Shown here piece after piece: positions 41,673 through 53,287 of a DNA stretch of 64,000 nt. A program made the translations under genes and the position numbers. How positions within the stretch are numbered: the first letter of the stretch is position 1; each line of letters opens with the position of its first letter. The notes below the pieces were generated by a model, which was not told the origin of the DNA, ran no database searches, and was given only the letters and a program-made list of their open reading frames with translations. Source of the DNA: Ananas comosus (taxonomy: Eukaryota; Streptophyta; Magnoliopsida; Poales; Bromeliaceae); assembly GCF_001540865.1 (NCBI RefSeq), contig NC_033623.1:186001-250000 (forward strand). The letters run 5' to 3'.

Positions 41673-42580
41673 TCTATCCTTACTCAAACGATACTTATGT
41701 GACGCTTGCGTGACGGGGATAGGGCCAAAATTGTAATTATAAATTTGATGAGGTTATTTGAGAAAATATTTTTTTTGAAGGGTCAAATGCAAAAAAGCTC
41801 TTTTTTAGGTGTTTTCTGAATTATTAAATATACATATTAAAAATACTACTTTTTGATAGTTTAAATTTTTGAGAATAATGTTGTTTCACATTATTTAATA
41901 TAATATTATAGCATAATGTCATGAGTTTGAGTTTCATCAGCCTTATGACTTTATTTAATTTCTATCGTTTAGTTTAAATTCATGTTTTGGGCCTATCAAA
42001 AAATTTTAAACCCAAATATGAGACACTGTGTTAAATATAAATTTTTAAAACACTATTCTTTGAAAGCTTAATATTTAAATAATAATCAGTGTTTCACATA
42101 ATGTAATATGAATATATACCGCTCAACTCCAGCAAAAAACACACTCACAAATTTTTCCATGAAGACTCCATCTTAACTATACATCACGCTTCAAATAAAA
42201 TCTCTAAATAATCATATTGTAATTTTAGACTTTTTATAGAATTTTATGGAGTAATTTGTTAATGTGCTCTTCTCTAAAGCCAATTTTTTTTATGCATAGG
42301 CACCTAGTATTAATTAGTAACACTTGTTTTAATAGGAACAGAATGAGTTCATTTTATAAATTTATTGTTTTGGCCCTGTAACAACTAGTGGTACCCATGA
42401 ATTTTTATTTTTTAGGTAACAAAGTTGGAAAGCAGATTTTCAGAATTAATTACAAAAGTAAAAAAGACTCTAGTTAATGCAGGATTGAAGGGTTAAACCA
42501 ATTGATTTGGTGGGAGTTTTCGCAATAACATTACCTACTAAGTAAAGTTGTTTGAAGAAATGTTAAGAATATTTTTGTTA
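41673..42580. other. intergenic, nothing recognised
   Basis: AT-rich DNA without credible coding frames. Confidence 0.5.
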
Positions 42581-42589
42581 AATTTTTTT

Positions 42590-42945
42590 GGGAAAACTTC
42601 AAAAACCCCCCCTGTGGTTTCATGCATTCTCACTTTCATACCCTGTGGTTTAAAACGTATCAATTTGCCCCCTGTGGTTTCATTTTTCTCTTTTTGTTAT
42701 CAATTTTATTATTTTTTTTTTCTTAAATCAGTAACAAAATTAAAATTAAAGGATACTAAAGTGAATATTCGATAAACATAGATGGTTATCTGAAGTTTTT
42801 TGTATATAATTTAACGAAATATTAACGAAAAAGCTTCTGAAAAGATAAAAACGAAACCACAGGGGGGCAAATTGATACGTTTTAAATCACAGGGTACTAA
42901 AGTGAGAATGCATGAAACCACAGGGGGGGTTTTTGAAGTTTTCCC
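42590..42945. mobile_element. MULE-type MITE with 9-bp target duplication
   Basis: 356 bp with inverted ends of more than 100 bases (left GGGAAAACTTCAAAAACCCC, right its mirror), including mirrored CCTGTGGTTTCATGCATTC words. It is flanked by AATTTTTTT at 42581-42589 and again at 42946-42954. Long inverted ends with a 9-bp duplication are the mark of Mutator-like elements. A short open frame at 42548-42775 is part of the element and not a gene. Confidence 0.85.
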
Positions 42946-43003
42946 AATTTTTTTTAATGACTTTAGTTGTAGCAAAAACAGTAGTTCAGAAGCTCATTTT
43001 AAA

Positions 43004-43168
43004 TACCGACCGTCCCTATAGCAAGTGGCAAAGGGCTTGGTGGTTGGTACCCGAGACCCAAATTCGAATCCTAATTGATTCACATTTCTAGCTAAGTTTA
43101 TTTCTAAATGAAATAAACGAAACGGGTAGCATGCTATCTATCTCTTAGATAAAAAGAAAAAAGAAAAC
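43004..43168 (+). mobile_element. tRNA-derived SINE with 15-bp target duplication
   Basis: Same family as at 41.27 and 56.33 kb. The direct repeat GAAGCTCATTTTAAA stands at 42989-43003 and 43169-43183, exactly flanking the A-box/B-box body and its A-rich tail. Confidence 0.9.
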
Positions 43169-43189
43169 GAAGCTCATTTTAAACATCAT

Positions 43190-44080
43190 ATTATAACAAA
43201 CTCTATGCGCCACGACGCGCGGGATAGAGAGACTCGCTTTAGTAAGGATGAGAGTTAGAGGGGGTCAACAGAAAGAAAGAAGAAGAAGAAGAAGAAGACG
43301 AGGAGATAAGGATCGGAGAAGTGTGCAATTTTTTTAAAATAATTTAATTTTTATCAAAAGAGTGCAATTTTTTATTTAAAAAAATATAATTTTCATCTCA
43401 AAAAGTACAACATTCATATTAAATAGTGCAATTTTATTTTAATGATGCAGTCTTCATTTTTTTTTTTTTCGTTTGCTCTAATTCTTAGACTTTTCGATAG
43501 CATAACGATATATAATGATATTTCAAAGAGAAAAAAAAATCTTTTCTTCAATTTTTTATTTTTGATTCTTATTTTATTTTATTCTTTGCATCTTTATTCA
43601 CTCCTTGTCGATGGGCGCGTCTTTTTTCTTCACCCTCATGAGCGGCGAGCATCTCCTCGACAACGATCTTATCGCCTCCGTCCGCTCCGCCCTCATCCGG
43701 GCCCACTTCAAGTTCTTATTCTCCTTCTTCGGCGCCAATGAAGGCGGAGACGAAGGGAGAGGAGGTGCCGCCATTCTCGTTACTATCGCCTAGAGCCGCG
43801 GAGGCGGTGATCGGTGGAGGAGGCGATGAGGGTCGGAGAGAAAAAAAGAAAAAAAAAAAGAGAAAAAGGAATAAGGGTATTTTGGCTTGTTTATTAAAAA
43901 TTTGGCCGAAATCTGTAAAAATCAAAATAATGGCACATTTTTGTAAAATCGCAAAACTAATGAATTGTTTATGTAAATATATATACACACACACTAATCA
44001 CATAGTAAATAATGAAGAAACTAATTTAATAATAAAATTTTCAATATATAAAGAGTTATAAGCGCCCAAAAAAAAATATA
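43190..44080. other. intergenic, no gene recognised
   Basis: It contains an (AAG)n patch (43277-43298) and a moderately GC-rich patch (43605-43850) with short overlapping frames and no known domain. Its 3' part resembles 460-520 of this window. Probably a degraded transposon. Confidence 0.4.
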
Positions 44081-44084
44081 GGGT

Positions 44085-44435
44085 AAACTTCAAATACCAC
44101 CTGTATAGTTTTGCATTTTTTTATTTTAATACCCTATGATTTAAAGTGTATCAATTAGTTAGTACCTTATGGTTTTATTTTTCTCTTTTTATTATTTATT
44201 TTATTATTTTTTTTCGTTAAATCAGCGACAAAGTTAAAACTAAAAGGTACTAAAATGAATATTCGATTAACCAAAGTGGGTATTTGAAGTTTTTTATATA
44301 TAATTTAACAAAATATTAGTGAAATAGATAATAAAAAAAAATAAAATCACAGTATACTAAATTTATATGCTTTAAATCACATAGTACTAAAGTGAGAAAG
44401 TACAAAACCATATGGGTGATATTTAAAGTTTTCTC
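44085..44435. mobile_element. diverged relative of the MULE-type MITE
   Basis: The same plan and words as 42590-42945 (GGGTAAACTTCAAATACC at the left, mirrored AGTTTTCTC at the right; ACCCTATGATTTAAAGTGTATC inside), but with many substitutions. The ends no longer show a clear duplication. Confidence 0.7.
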
Positions 44436-44705
44436 AAATATATATATTTATATATATTATGTCGTTTTAACTCCGCATGGCCACACGTTTCCGTTTGGGG
44501 AGAGAGAAGTAATTATAATATAATAATAATAACTACATGATATAACGGGCATAATCTCATTATTATAATTAATTAATTAATTAACTATAATTATTATAAT
44601 CCTAACCCCTCCTATTAAATTAATGCAAATAACTGTTTCGCATTTTACGCAAATGCCACTCCACTTTTCCCTTATTCTCACCTCCCCCCCCCCTCCTCTT
44701 CGCAT

Positions 44706-44708
<3 letters not shown>

Positions 44709-44748
<40 letters not shown>

Positions 44749-44990
44749 CTTCGATCGCCATCTATCTCTCCCTTATCCATGGCCATGTTTTGATCTCTAG
44801 GGTTTCTTCGGAGTGTTCGAATTGGTCGGATCCGTGCGAATTTTGGGAATTTGGGTTAGTTGCAGGAAAATAAGGAGTCGGGAGCAGAGGGGATTGTGGT
44901 GAAAGAAGAAGAAACGAATTTGGTTGGTTCTTGGTGTCGGAGAGGTGGTGGATAGGGTTCGGATTAGGGTTAGGGTGTGGAGAGGTAGAG
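44709..44990 (+). promoter_or_regulatory. CLB1 5' leader with (CT)n and a tiny upstream ORF
   Basis: A (CT)n tract at 44709-44745 probably marks the region of the transcription start. At 44779-44793 a short upstream ORF (Met-Ala-Met-Phe-stop) begins in a good initiation context (CCATGG). It lies about 200 bases before the main start at 44991 and may lower translation if transcribed. Confidence 0.45.
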
Positions 44991-47900
44991 ATGGGGTTGA
45001 TCTCGGGGATAGTGATGGGAACGTTGGTGGGAATCGCTCTCATGGCCGGGTGGAGCCGCATGATGAGGCATCGGAGCACCAAACGCGTCGCGAAGGTGTG
45101 TGCTCGATTTCTTTGGTTTATCTGTTAATTTGTTCTTTACGATTTGTATGTTCATGGGAAATGTTTTGTTGTTTGACAAGAAAACTAGTGGGTTTCTATT
45201 TGTTTCTTGAAGATTCTTGTTATGAGATTATGAGGAAGGGTCGGTTAGTTTATCTGAATGGCAATGGAGAAGATTTTTTTTCCTTTTTCTTTTCAATTGC
45301 AGGGGTTAATTGGAGAGTTGATCAAACTATAGATTGCTAATGCAATTGGTGAATTGTTTTGATGTTATATCTTGCTAATTGTGATGGTTGCAGAATTAGA
45401 TAGTTCTAAAAATCTCATTTCTTGGCTTGTTTATGATGAATTAGCAATGCATCGATTGGACGATGATCAATAGTACCAACACTTATTTTAGTTTTTTTAC
45501 TTTTTTTTTTTTGTGTACTGTATTTTGGCTGTGAGTATTTATGTACAATAAAGCATATCTTAGTATAGAAGTATTATTACTGCTAAGTTAATAGGTTGAC
45601 AAATTTAGATCAAAATGGTCTGACGGTTCATTGCAGATCAAACACAAGGGGAAATTACTTTTCATTATATGTCAACTTTTTAGCATTCTCTTTTTCTTGT
45701 TGGTAAATGGCTTATAATTGGAAATAATAGATCAGTTGTGCCCTTATTTTCTGCTTTTGAATTATCACAATACTTACACTTCATGAAACAGAGACATCAA
45801 AACCTTATCCATCTAAATTTGACCTGTAATTCTTAGTTAATACTCAACCATTTTACTACATTATGTAAATGTTGTATACTAGTCGCCTCCAATTGTGTTA
45901 ATTTGTTTTTGTTGTTTTTGATTTGTTTGTGTGCTTGGACTTTGGACCTGTCTCTAGCTTCTTTGATTGCCAATCTTGAGATTGTAATGTATGTGTTTAT
46001 GAATAAAGAAATATTTTGCAACTTACAGTTAAAAATTTCTTAAATTTTGAATCTTATATTTTCTATTTTACAGGCTGTAGATATCAAACTTCTTGGGTCT
46101 CTAAGTAGAGATGATTTAAAGAAACTCTGTGGCGACAATTTTCCTGAATGGATATCTTTTCCTGCATTTGAACAGGTTATCTGTAACTTGATTTAATTTA
46201 CCAAATTGGTTGCTCAGCTCATTGAAGTCAGCTTCTTCTTTTGGGGGTCATTCACATATTTTTCTGGACATTATTTCTTCAGTGGTTTGGACTTATGTTT
46301 CTTTTTTCTTCCTTTTTGTTCCATGTAGGTGAAATGGCTGAACAAACAATTGAGTAAACTTTGGCCTTTTATAGCAGAAGTAAGATACACGTTAATTCTG
46401 CTTTTGAACATCTGTAGCAACTTGTGAATCACTCAGTGGTTTCTTGCTCTGGTTTATTCCTATTTTAATTTTGATTTGTAAGACTTTCTGTTAATGTTTT
46501 TTTTCTCTGGTGAAAGCTTGCGTTTTTCTAATTCATTTCTTGTGTTAGATATGTTAACCTGGTTGCCATTTAATTCAAAAAATTGATCATTTTTATGCAC
46601 ATGCACTCATCCATAATTTACTTTCATTGCAAAAACACAAGTACAATCTGTCATTTATTTGGCGGATAAAAGCCTAGTTTTGATTCTTTCTACTCCGCCT
46701 CCATGCTAATCTCACTTTATACCTGATATTAGGCAGCAACAGCGGTCGTGAGAGATTCCGTTGAACCACTACTTGATGATTATCGCCCTGCAGGAATATC
46801 ATCACTTAAGTTCAGTAAATTTTTTCTTGGAAATGTGGCACCAAAGATTGAAGGTTTGTAGTTAAACCATGTACCAATACCAAATATCTACATTGTTATG
46901 TTTTAAAAATTAATATTTGACACTCTAGATTAATTGTTGTTTGAGGTATGCTGGTGATCAGTCTGAAATTTGGGAATCTCCCTTTTTCATAAGTTGGGTG
47001 ACTCTTATGGTAAAGATGTACAATCCTTATCCGTACTGCATCTTATTCTACATCGGTATCTGAACTTCAAAAAATGTCGATTTTTTCTACCTAATCATTC
47101 AGGATATTTGATTTAACTACCTCCCTGTGAGACTTTAATGGTGCAGATGGTTTTCATTTGATGAAATATACTGTTACTTAACAGCATATCCTGATAGTTG
47201 ACGAAATAATCCATATCCATTTTGTCAGAAGCAAATATAGTCGGACAAAATAGATTTTTTTGAAATCAATAGAACTGAAAGGTTAGGTAGTAAAAATCAG
47301 AAGTTTTATAGTTCATATAACCATTTAAAAAATAAGGTATAGTTCAGGTAAGTCTTGTATATTTTTTTAACTTTATTTTATGTTCTTTTGTTACGACCAT
47401 ACGTATAGCCTAGATTATGCATCATAACCTGCAGTATACAAGTGCTGTGCAGATTTTGAGAAAGTACTGTTATTGCAGAGGATTTTGACGCTACCTATAT
47501 AGTCTTAACCTTTTATATATAAGAGATACACCATTTCCTAAAACATGGGTATGCTTGTTTGTTAACTTATCATTAGAGCTTGTTCAGACAAGATTGTTTG
47601 GGAATATCATCTTTGACTTTGTTAGTTAGGTTTAGGTTTAGTTCATTGGAAATTATTATTTTCTATTTTTACTGTTGTTTCACAGCATATGTCTTTCTTT
47701 CTGCATTTTGTGATAGAAAAACTAATACAAAATGCTCCAAAAGCCAAAAATGGTATCCCAGAGCTTTCCATATGCCTTTCTTCAAAGATATGACTAAAGT
47801 ATAGATATTATAGAACTTTAGGAGCAATAACAGATTACAAGCACATAATAAGAAAGAAACATTTGGAACTTTGAAGGGCTTCTAAATTTTCTTAAAGACA

Positions 47901-50900
47901 TTGTAACGTAATAATGATCATGCCAAAATTTCAAGTGATGCAACAAAATATTCTGGCTATGAAATAATGAGAAATGAAGATGAAAATTAGTAGATCTACC
48001 TATAGAATTTGATGCTCGTTTGGCCTTTGATATGCTATCTGTTAGAATATATGCAATATCCTTTTCTTACTTTATTCTTAAGTTGCCAGTGTCCTTCAGT
48101 GATTTTCCCTAGTGGATTTGAGTGTGGAAAGTGATGCCATTTTCTACCTTTTATGTTTTCTTTTCTACTAATGTTGGAATATTCAATTTATAACTATTCA
48201 CTGGTGGTTTTTTACTTCTTGTATGAAGGGATTCGTGTTCAAAGCCTTAAAAAGGGTCAAATTACAATGGATATCGACTTCCGCTGGGGTGGAGACCCAA
48301 GCATAATTCTTGCAGTTGAAGCACTTGTTGCTTCACTGCCCATTCAGGTTTTGTTTAGAAACCCTTAAGATCTTATAAAAGCAAATCATATAAACGAGAG
48401 TGTACTTGGATTTTATTATTTTTTTTTTGGGGGTTTTGCCTTTTCTCTTGAATAGTGTATATTTACTTGAAGTGAAAGAAATTTCTCATTGCCATGTATC
48501 TTTTTTGGTTGAAATGGGATCCCTTTGTTTTCTTGCTCCCCTTGCAGCTAAAAGATCTTCAGGTTTTTACCGTCATTCGTATTGTATTTCAACTTTCTGA
48601 AGAGATTCCATGCATTTCAGCTGTTGTGGTTGCTCTTCTTGCAGAGGTATGCCTATTTTCTGTTTTGTGCTTGCAAAATTTATACCTTTAAAGGGTCATC
48701 AAGCAGGTTTTCTGCATCAATTTTATTACTTATCATTGTATTTGTGCCAATATTATTGGACTTGTTCAGATATTGATTGATTAATCGAACTTTTCCAATC
48801 TCATCATTAGTATAATGACATGTGTACTCTTTTGTATGTCTCAGCCGAAACCTAGAATTGATTACACACTGAAGGCCGTAGGAGGAAGCTTGACTGCTGT
48901 TCCTGGGCTTTCAGACATGATTGATGTGAGTTCATTTTAATTTTTTTTCATTTGCTCACTTAATGGAGTAATGGTTAAATACTTAAATTCTTGCAAAAAT
49001 TGTTAGAGAAAATGCATGGAAATTCTCTGTATTATCCTGATATTGTAAATTAGCCCCTGAACATTTCATTTGAAAACCTTCAGCTAATTGTACACTTTCA
49101 TCCCTGAGTATCAAGAATAAGCTAATTGTTTCCTCTGAAATAACCATTTTAACTCTTGAAAAATGATTTCCTTGTTGAAGTGTATTGAAACATGAATATA
49201 GGATATCTTTTTTTAAGAAAAAGAGATGTATTCTCAGAGTTTTATAGCATCTAGGGATGAATATGCATTAAATGAGAAAGTTCAGGAACTAAGGTTTTTC
49301 AATGAAAAGTACAGGGACTAAACAATAATGTGACGATTCTAAAGTGTTTCAATGAAAAGTACAGGGACTAAACAATAATGTGACGATTGTACAGGTACTT
49401 TCCATACATTTTGCTCAAAACTTCACAATGAAACTCAAATGTTTCTGCCTCTATTATGCAGGATACAGTGACTTCAATTGTTTCTGACATGCTCCAGTGG
49501 CCCCATAGAATTGTTGTTCCACTGGGTGGAGTAGATGTGGATATAAGGTAAGCTTTATTGTTCTAACAGTTAAAGTGCCATTCTAATTCATATTGTACAT
49601 AGCTATGCCTTTGGCGATCGTTTAATCAACCATAGAATTTAATAATGCACTCTTGTGTCTCATCCTTTGCTTAGTCCCTTTGCTATCAAGACCCACTTGT
49701 ATAGAAAATTTTAAGCTCTTGCCTCTCAAATAGTCTAACTATTTAACTATTCTCCACAACCAACAAAAATTCTCTTTTTCCATTAATTTGCTGAAAACAT
49801 TTAGTTACTCCAGTTCCTTTTACGTGTCTTCTGATAGATTGTTAGCATCAATGTTAACTTTACTATTAGAGACATCATCTTTATGTTCCTCAGTTTGTGG
49901 TGCTGTAGTCTTCATATTAACCAACTAAATTATAACAATTTTCATAGTAATTATACTTGTGTCTTTTCATTCTCTCTTGCAGTGAGCTGGAGCTTAAACC
50001 GCAGGGCAGGTTTTCTGTGACAGTAGTAAAAGCGAATTCCCTGAAAAACATGGAACTGATTGGTAAATCTGATCCATACGTGATTTTGTATGTACGACCC
50101 ATGTTCAAAGTCAAAACTAGAGTTATCAATGACAATCTCGATCCTGAATGGAACGAGTCGTTTGAGCTCATTGCTGAAGACAAGGAAACTCAATATGTCA
50201 CCTTTGAGGTACAGTCTAGTTTATTATTATGTTACTGATTGGCATTGCTTTATCCTCCTTTCTTCCTCTATTAGATTCACTTCAGATTCTCTGTGCTAAT
50301 TTTTTTCGCTACATTCAGATAGGACGTGGGGTATATTGCTTTTACTATAACCTTTTCTAGGCCTGCAATTGTCACTTTGCTCACTGTTTGGTCTTCTTTT
50401 TTTTTTTTTTTCTTGTCTGTTTAGATAAAATTAGTTTGCTGCACCCTTGTTAAATCAGCAATCATGCGTTCTATATTGTCTGGAGTCATCTAGACAGTTT
50501 CTTCTTAGTTGCACAGTTAAGGCTAGATGAATAGTAGCTTACCAGGTCTTCCTAGTTTCTACCGTCCAACCGATCTAATATGTGCATTAGTGCATACTCT
50601 CTATTCTTTTAATCCATTTTTTCTTGGGAATTCTGATTAGTTGGTTGAGGTGAACAGCCAACTGTAAGGTCTAGTTAACCTTGCCACAAAAGAATGAATC
50701 TTGAAGTTAAGCTTTAAATTAACATTCGGAGGACCATAGATATGGTTGTGAGTGAAGGCTACAACTATTGCTTCCTGGAAAGGGAGAAACAGAAAACAAG
50801 GGGCAGCTGCTTCCAAGTATGTTGTCAAGTCCGAAAAAGAATTGTCACTTCCTTTGTCATTTTATTTAACAATTCGGCAGCTTGAAAAAAGATAGTTCAC

Positions 50901-52067
50901 CTTCCCTAACACACACCATTTTTTTGGATTTATTTTACATTGTGAGCTGCACCAATGTACCGACTCAGTGATATAATATGTAAAAAGATATATAGTTGGA
51001 TGTTTTAGGTTCATGTCCTTTCGTTGTTTGGGCTGGAGTAGGTAACTGATTGGAAAAGCTTAAGATGCCCAAAAAGTTGAGCCAAAAAGTGGACATTTAA
51101 TCACGGCCGAAAAATTAGGTTTGGTTCTTAAATTGTGCAAACATTTAGCCCATCCCTAGCACTCTATGGCATTTAACTAGTAAAACAGCATGGGAGATTC
51201 CCAAATAACATTTATTTACTATCGATCTTTTACTCGGTTATCAAGCATTCAAATGGAAGTTTTCTGTATGGTGTTTAGTGAAATTAAATTATTACGATTC
51301 CTCTCTCTCCAGGTTTTTGATGAAGATCAACTTCAACAAGATAAGAGGTTGGGTATAGCCAAATTATCCTTGATTGATTTGGAACCAGAGACTTCCAAGG
51401 AAATTGAGCTGAGGTTGCTATCATCTCTCGATACCTTGAAGGTTAAAGATAAGAAGGACAGAGGGACACTCACCATAAAGGTTATTTTCTATCTAAACGT
51501 CTCAGTTTTGTTGCGATTCTAACACGCTGTTTGCTGTCTTTATTTGGAAACAATAATAAAAAGTAATAGCATCCTTCAGAAATTGAACTGACCGTATACT
51601 TTTTCACAAAAACGTTATACTTTTTCACAGCAATGGTATCTTTGCTTGCACCTCTTTATCAATTTCTAATTCTGGCGAATTACTTGTGAGAATTGCAGGT
51701 GTTATATCATCCATTCACGAAGGAAGAACAGCTGGAGGCTCTTGAACTAGAGAAGAGGGCCATAGAGGAGAGGAAGAAGTTGAAGGAGGCCGGGCTTATC
51801 GGGAGCACGAAGGACGCGCTTGGCGGCGCCGCATCATTGGTCGGGTCAGGGGTGGGGCTTGTTGGCACAGGCCTGGGGGCTGGGGCCGGGCTGGTGGGCT
51901 CGGGCCTTGGGGCTGGGGCCGGGCTGGTTGGAAGTGGGTTTGGGGCCATGAGCAGTGGTCTGAGCAAAGCCGGGAGGTTCATGGGGAAGAGCGTGACCGG
52001 CCAGTTTAGTAGCTCGAAGAAGAATGGCGGCACGGCCACGCCGGCTGGTCAAGGCGATGAGCGCTGA
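44991..52067 (+). CDS. CLB1: CLB1/SYT7-type protein: TM anchor, SMP domain, one C2 domain
   Basis: Eleven exons: 44991-45095, 46074-46175, 46329-46379, 46733-46853, 48229-48347, 48548-48646, 48845-48925, 49462-49547, 49983-50208, 51313-51480, 51699-52067. All junctions are GT-AG and keep frame, giving 508 aa. A hydrophobic N-terminal anchor (about 4-21) is followed by a lipid-transfer SMP domain (about 65-250; [48 protein letters not shown]). Next is one C2 domain (about 261-380; KSDPYV with D285, [19 protein letters not shown] with D333 and D335). The first calcium loop lacks one usual Asp. A charged coiled stretch (about 392-420) and a Gly-rich repeat ([12 protein letters not shown] twice) end the protein. 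It matches Arabidopsis CLB1 (SYT7/NTMC2T4) in length and order; relatives act at ER-plasma membrane contacts or as calcium-dependent lipid/DNA-binding proteins. It is convergent with the downstream ATPase gene. Confidence 0.97.
49297..49388. repeat. 42-bp direct repeat in CLB1 intron 8
   Basis: TTTCAATGAAAAGTACAGGG... (42 bases) at 49297-49338 recurs exactly at 49347-49388, with a period of 50 bases. It lies within the intron ahead of exon 8. Confidence 0.9.
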
Positions 52068-53287
52068 TGCAAACTGTTTGTAACTATTGTTGTTGGCTGT
52101 TAAGTTTATTAATGCATTAGTTCCTTTTGCTTATGATGTACGTGGTGTGGCACACGCGAAGTGTACTAATAATGTTATATTGGAGCTAGTTTTTCTTCTT
52201 TTTTTTTCTCTTTTTTTTTGAAAAAAAAAACTGTTCTTTGGTTCTTTGTGTGCAACATCGCAAAAGTGAATTGTTCGGTTGATGTGCTTGTATATGCTTT
52301 TTTTTGGAACTGCCAACTTTTCTGCATTATGTTATATTTCCCGTCAGAAGATCTATTTATCCAGTTTTGAAGGAAGATTTCGAATGGTTATTGTATATGA
52401 TTTACACTAGAGATTGGATATTAGTGTGGACTTCGCATCGGACCCACTCTACTATCGCAGGATTTAAGTCTACTTGTATGTCCGAATTTACTTTCCTTCT
52501 CTTTTTAAGAAGCCTGTGTTGTACAGCGGTCAAATAGAATAACATTTTTGATGGCAACACAGGTTCTAAAAAACAGTACTTCACGATGAGAAAGATGAGA
52601 ACGGAAAATAGAATGGGATTATATAAAACAGAATGAACTTCCAAATAGTTTTTCCATTCAAGCAGATGACAATTGAGGGAGTCCAAAACTAACACCTACA
52701 GGAAATTTGGGTTTACGGAAACTTACGAATTCGTTACAGATGGATGCAGTTAACTGATGTCATTTTCTTTTGAAATAACAGCTACAAAAATAAGCATCAG
52801 CATCACCGACACAAGGCAATAAGAATTCCACATGAGCCACAATGCATAGACTGGCCCAAGAAGTAATTATTTATGTTCAACAAAGTTGTACCTGACTCAA
52901 AATGCATAGACTGTCACGAAAATAATAACTGCAAAAAAATGAAACAAACAAAAAATTACAAAAACTGAGTGTACCAAAAAATTTTAAATAAACAAACACT
53001 TATTACAAGCAATGTACCGTCATCAGATGCGATGAAATATTTTATTACCCCGCTCTAGCCTCATTGCGCTCTCCGAGGCCCCAGAATGTCAAAATAAATA
53101 TTATACCAGGGTGGAACCGGATAACCCTGCGGATAATACGATACTAATCCACCCTCACATAGCCTTTTGTTACAGTGAAGCAGAATTGTAGAACTCCCTT
53201 CAATAGAAGAATAAATTACAAAGGGAGCTAAATATAGTCCAAAATCTCACACTTATTTTCTCAAATGATATCTGAGATTACTTTGGT
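52068..53287. other. convergent intergenic region (3' UTRs of CLB1 and VHA-a)
   Basis: The left ~150 bases are probably CLB1 3' UTR and the right ~250 bases the 3' UTR of the ATPase gene. The latter has AATAAAATATT on the minus strand near 53036-53046 as a candidate polyadenylation signal. Open frames in between are unrecognised. Confidence 0.55.

Noticed and set aside
42548..42775. 75-residue open frame
   Set aside because: It lies within the MULE-type MITE and is translated from its arm.
43605..43793. 62-residue open frame in a moderately GC-rich patch
   Set aside because: No recognised domain and no splice partners; the surroundings resemble transposon remnants.
44960..44977. TTAGGG-like repeats (ATTAGGGTTAGGGTG) before CLB1 as telomeric DNA
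   Set aside because: Only two units in a gene leader; far too short for an interstitial telomere tract. At most a telo-box-like element.
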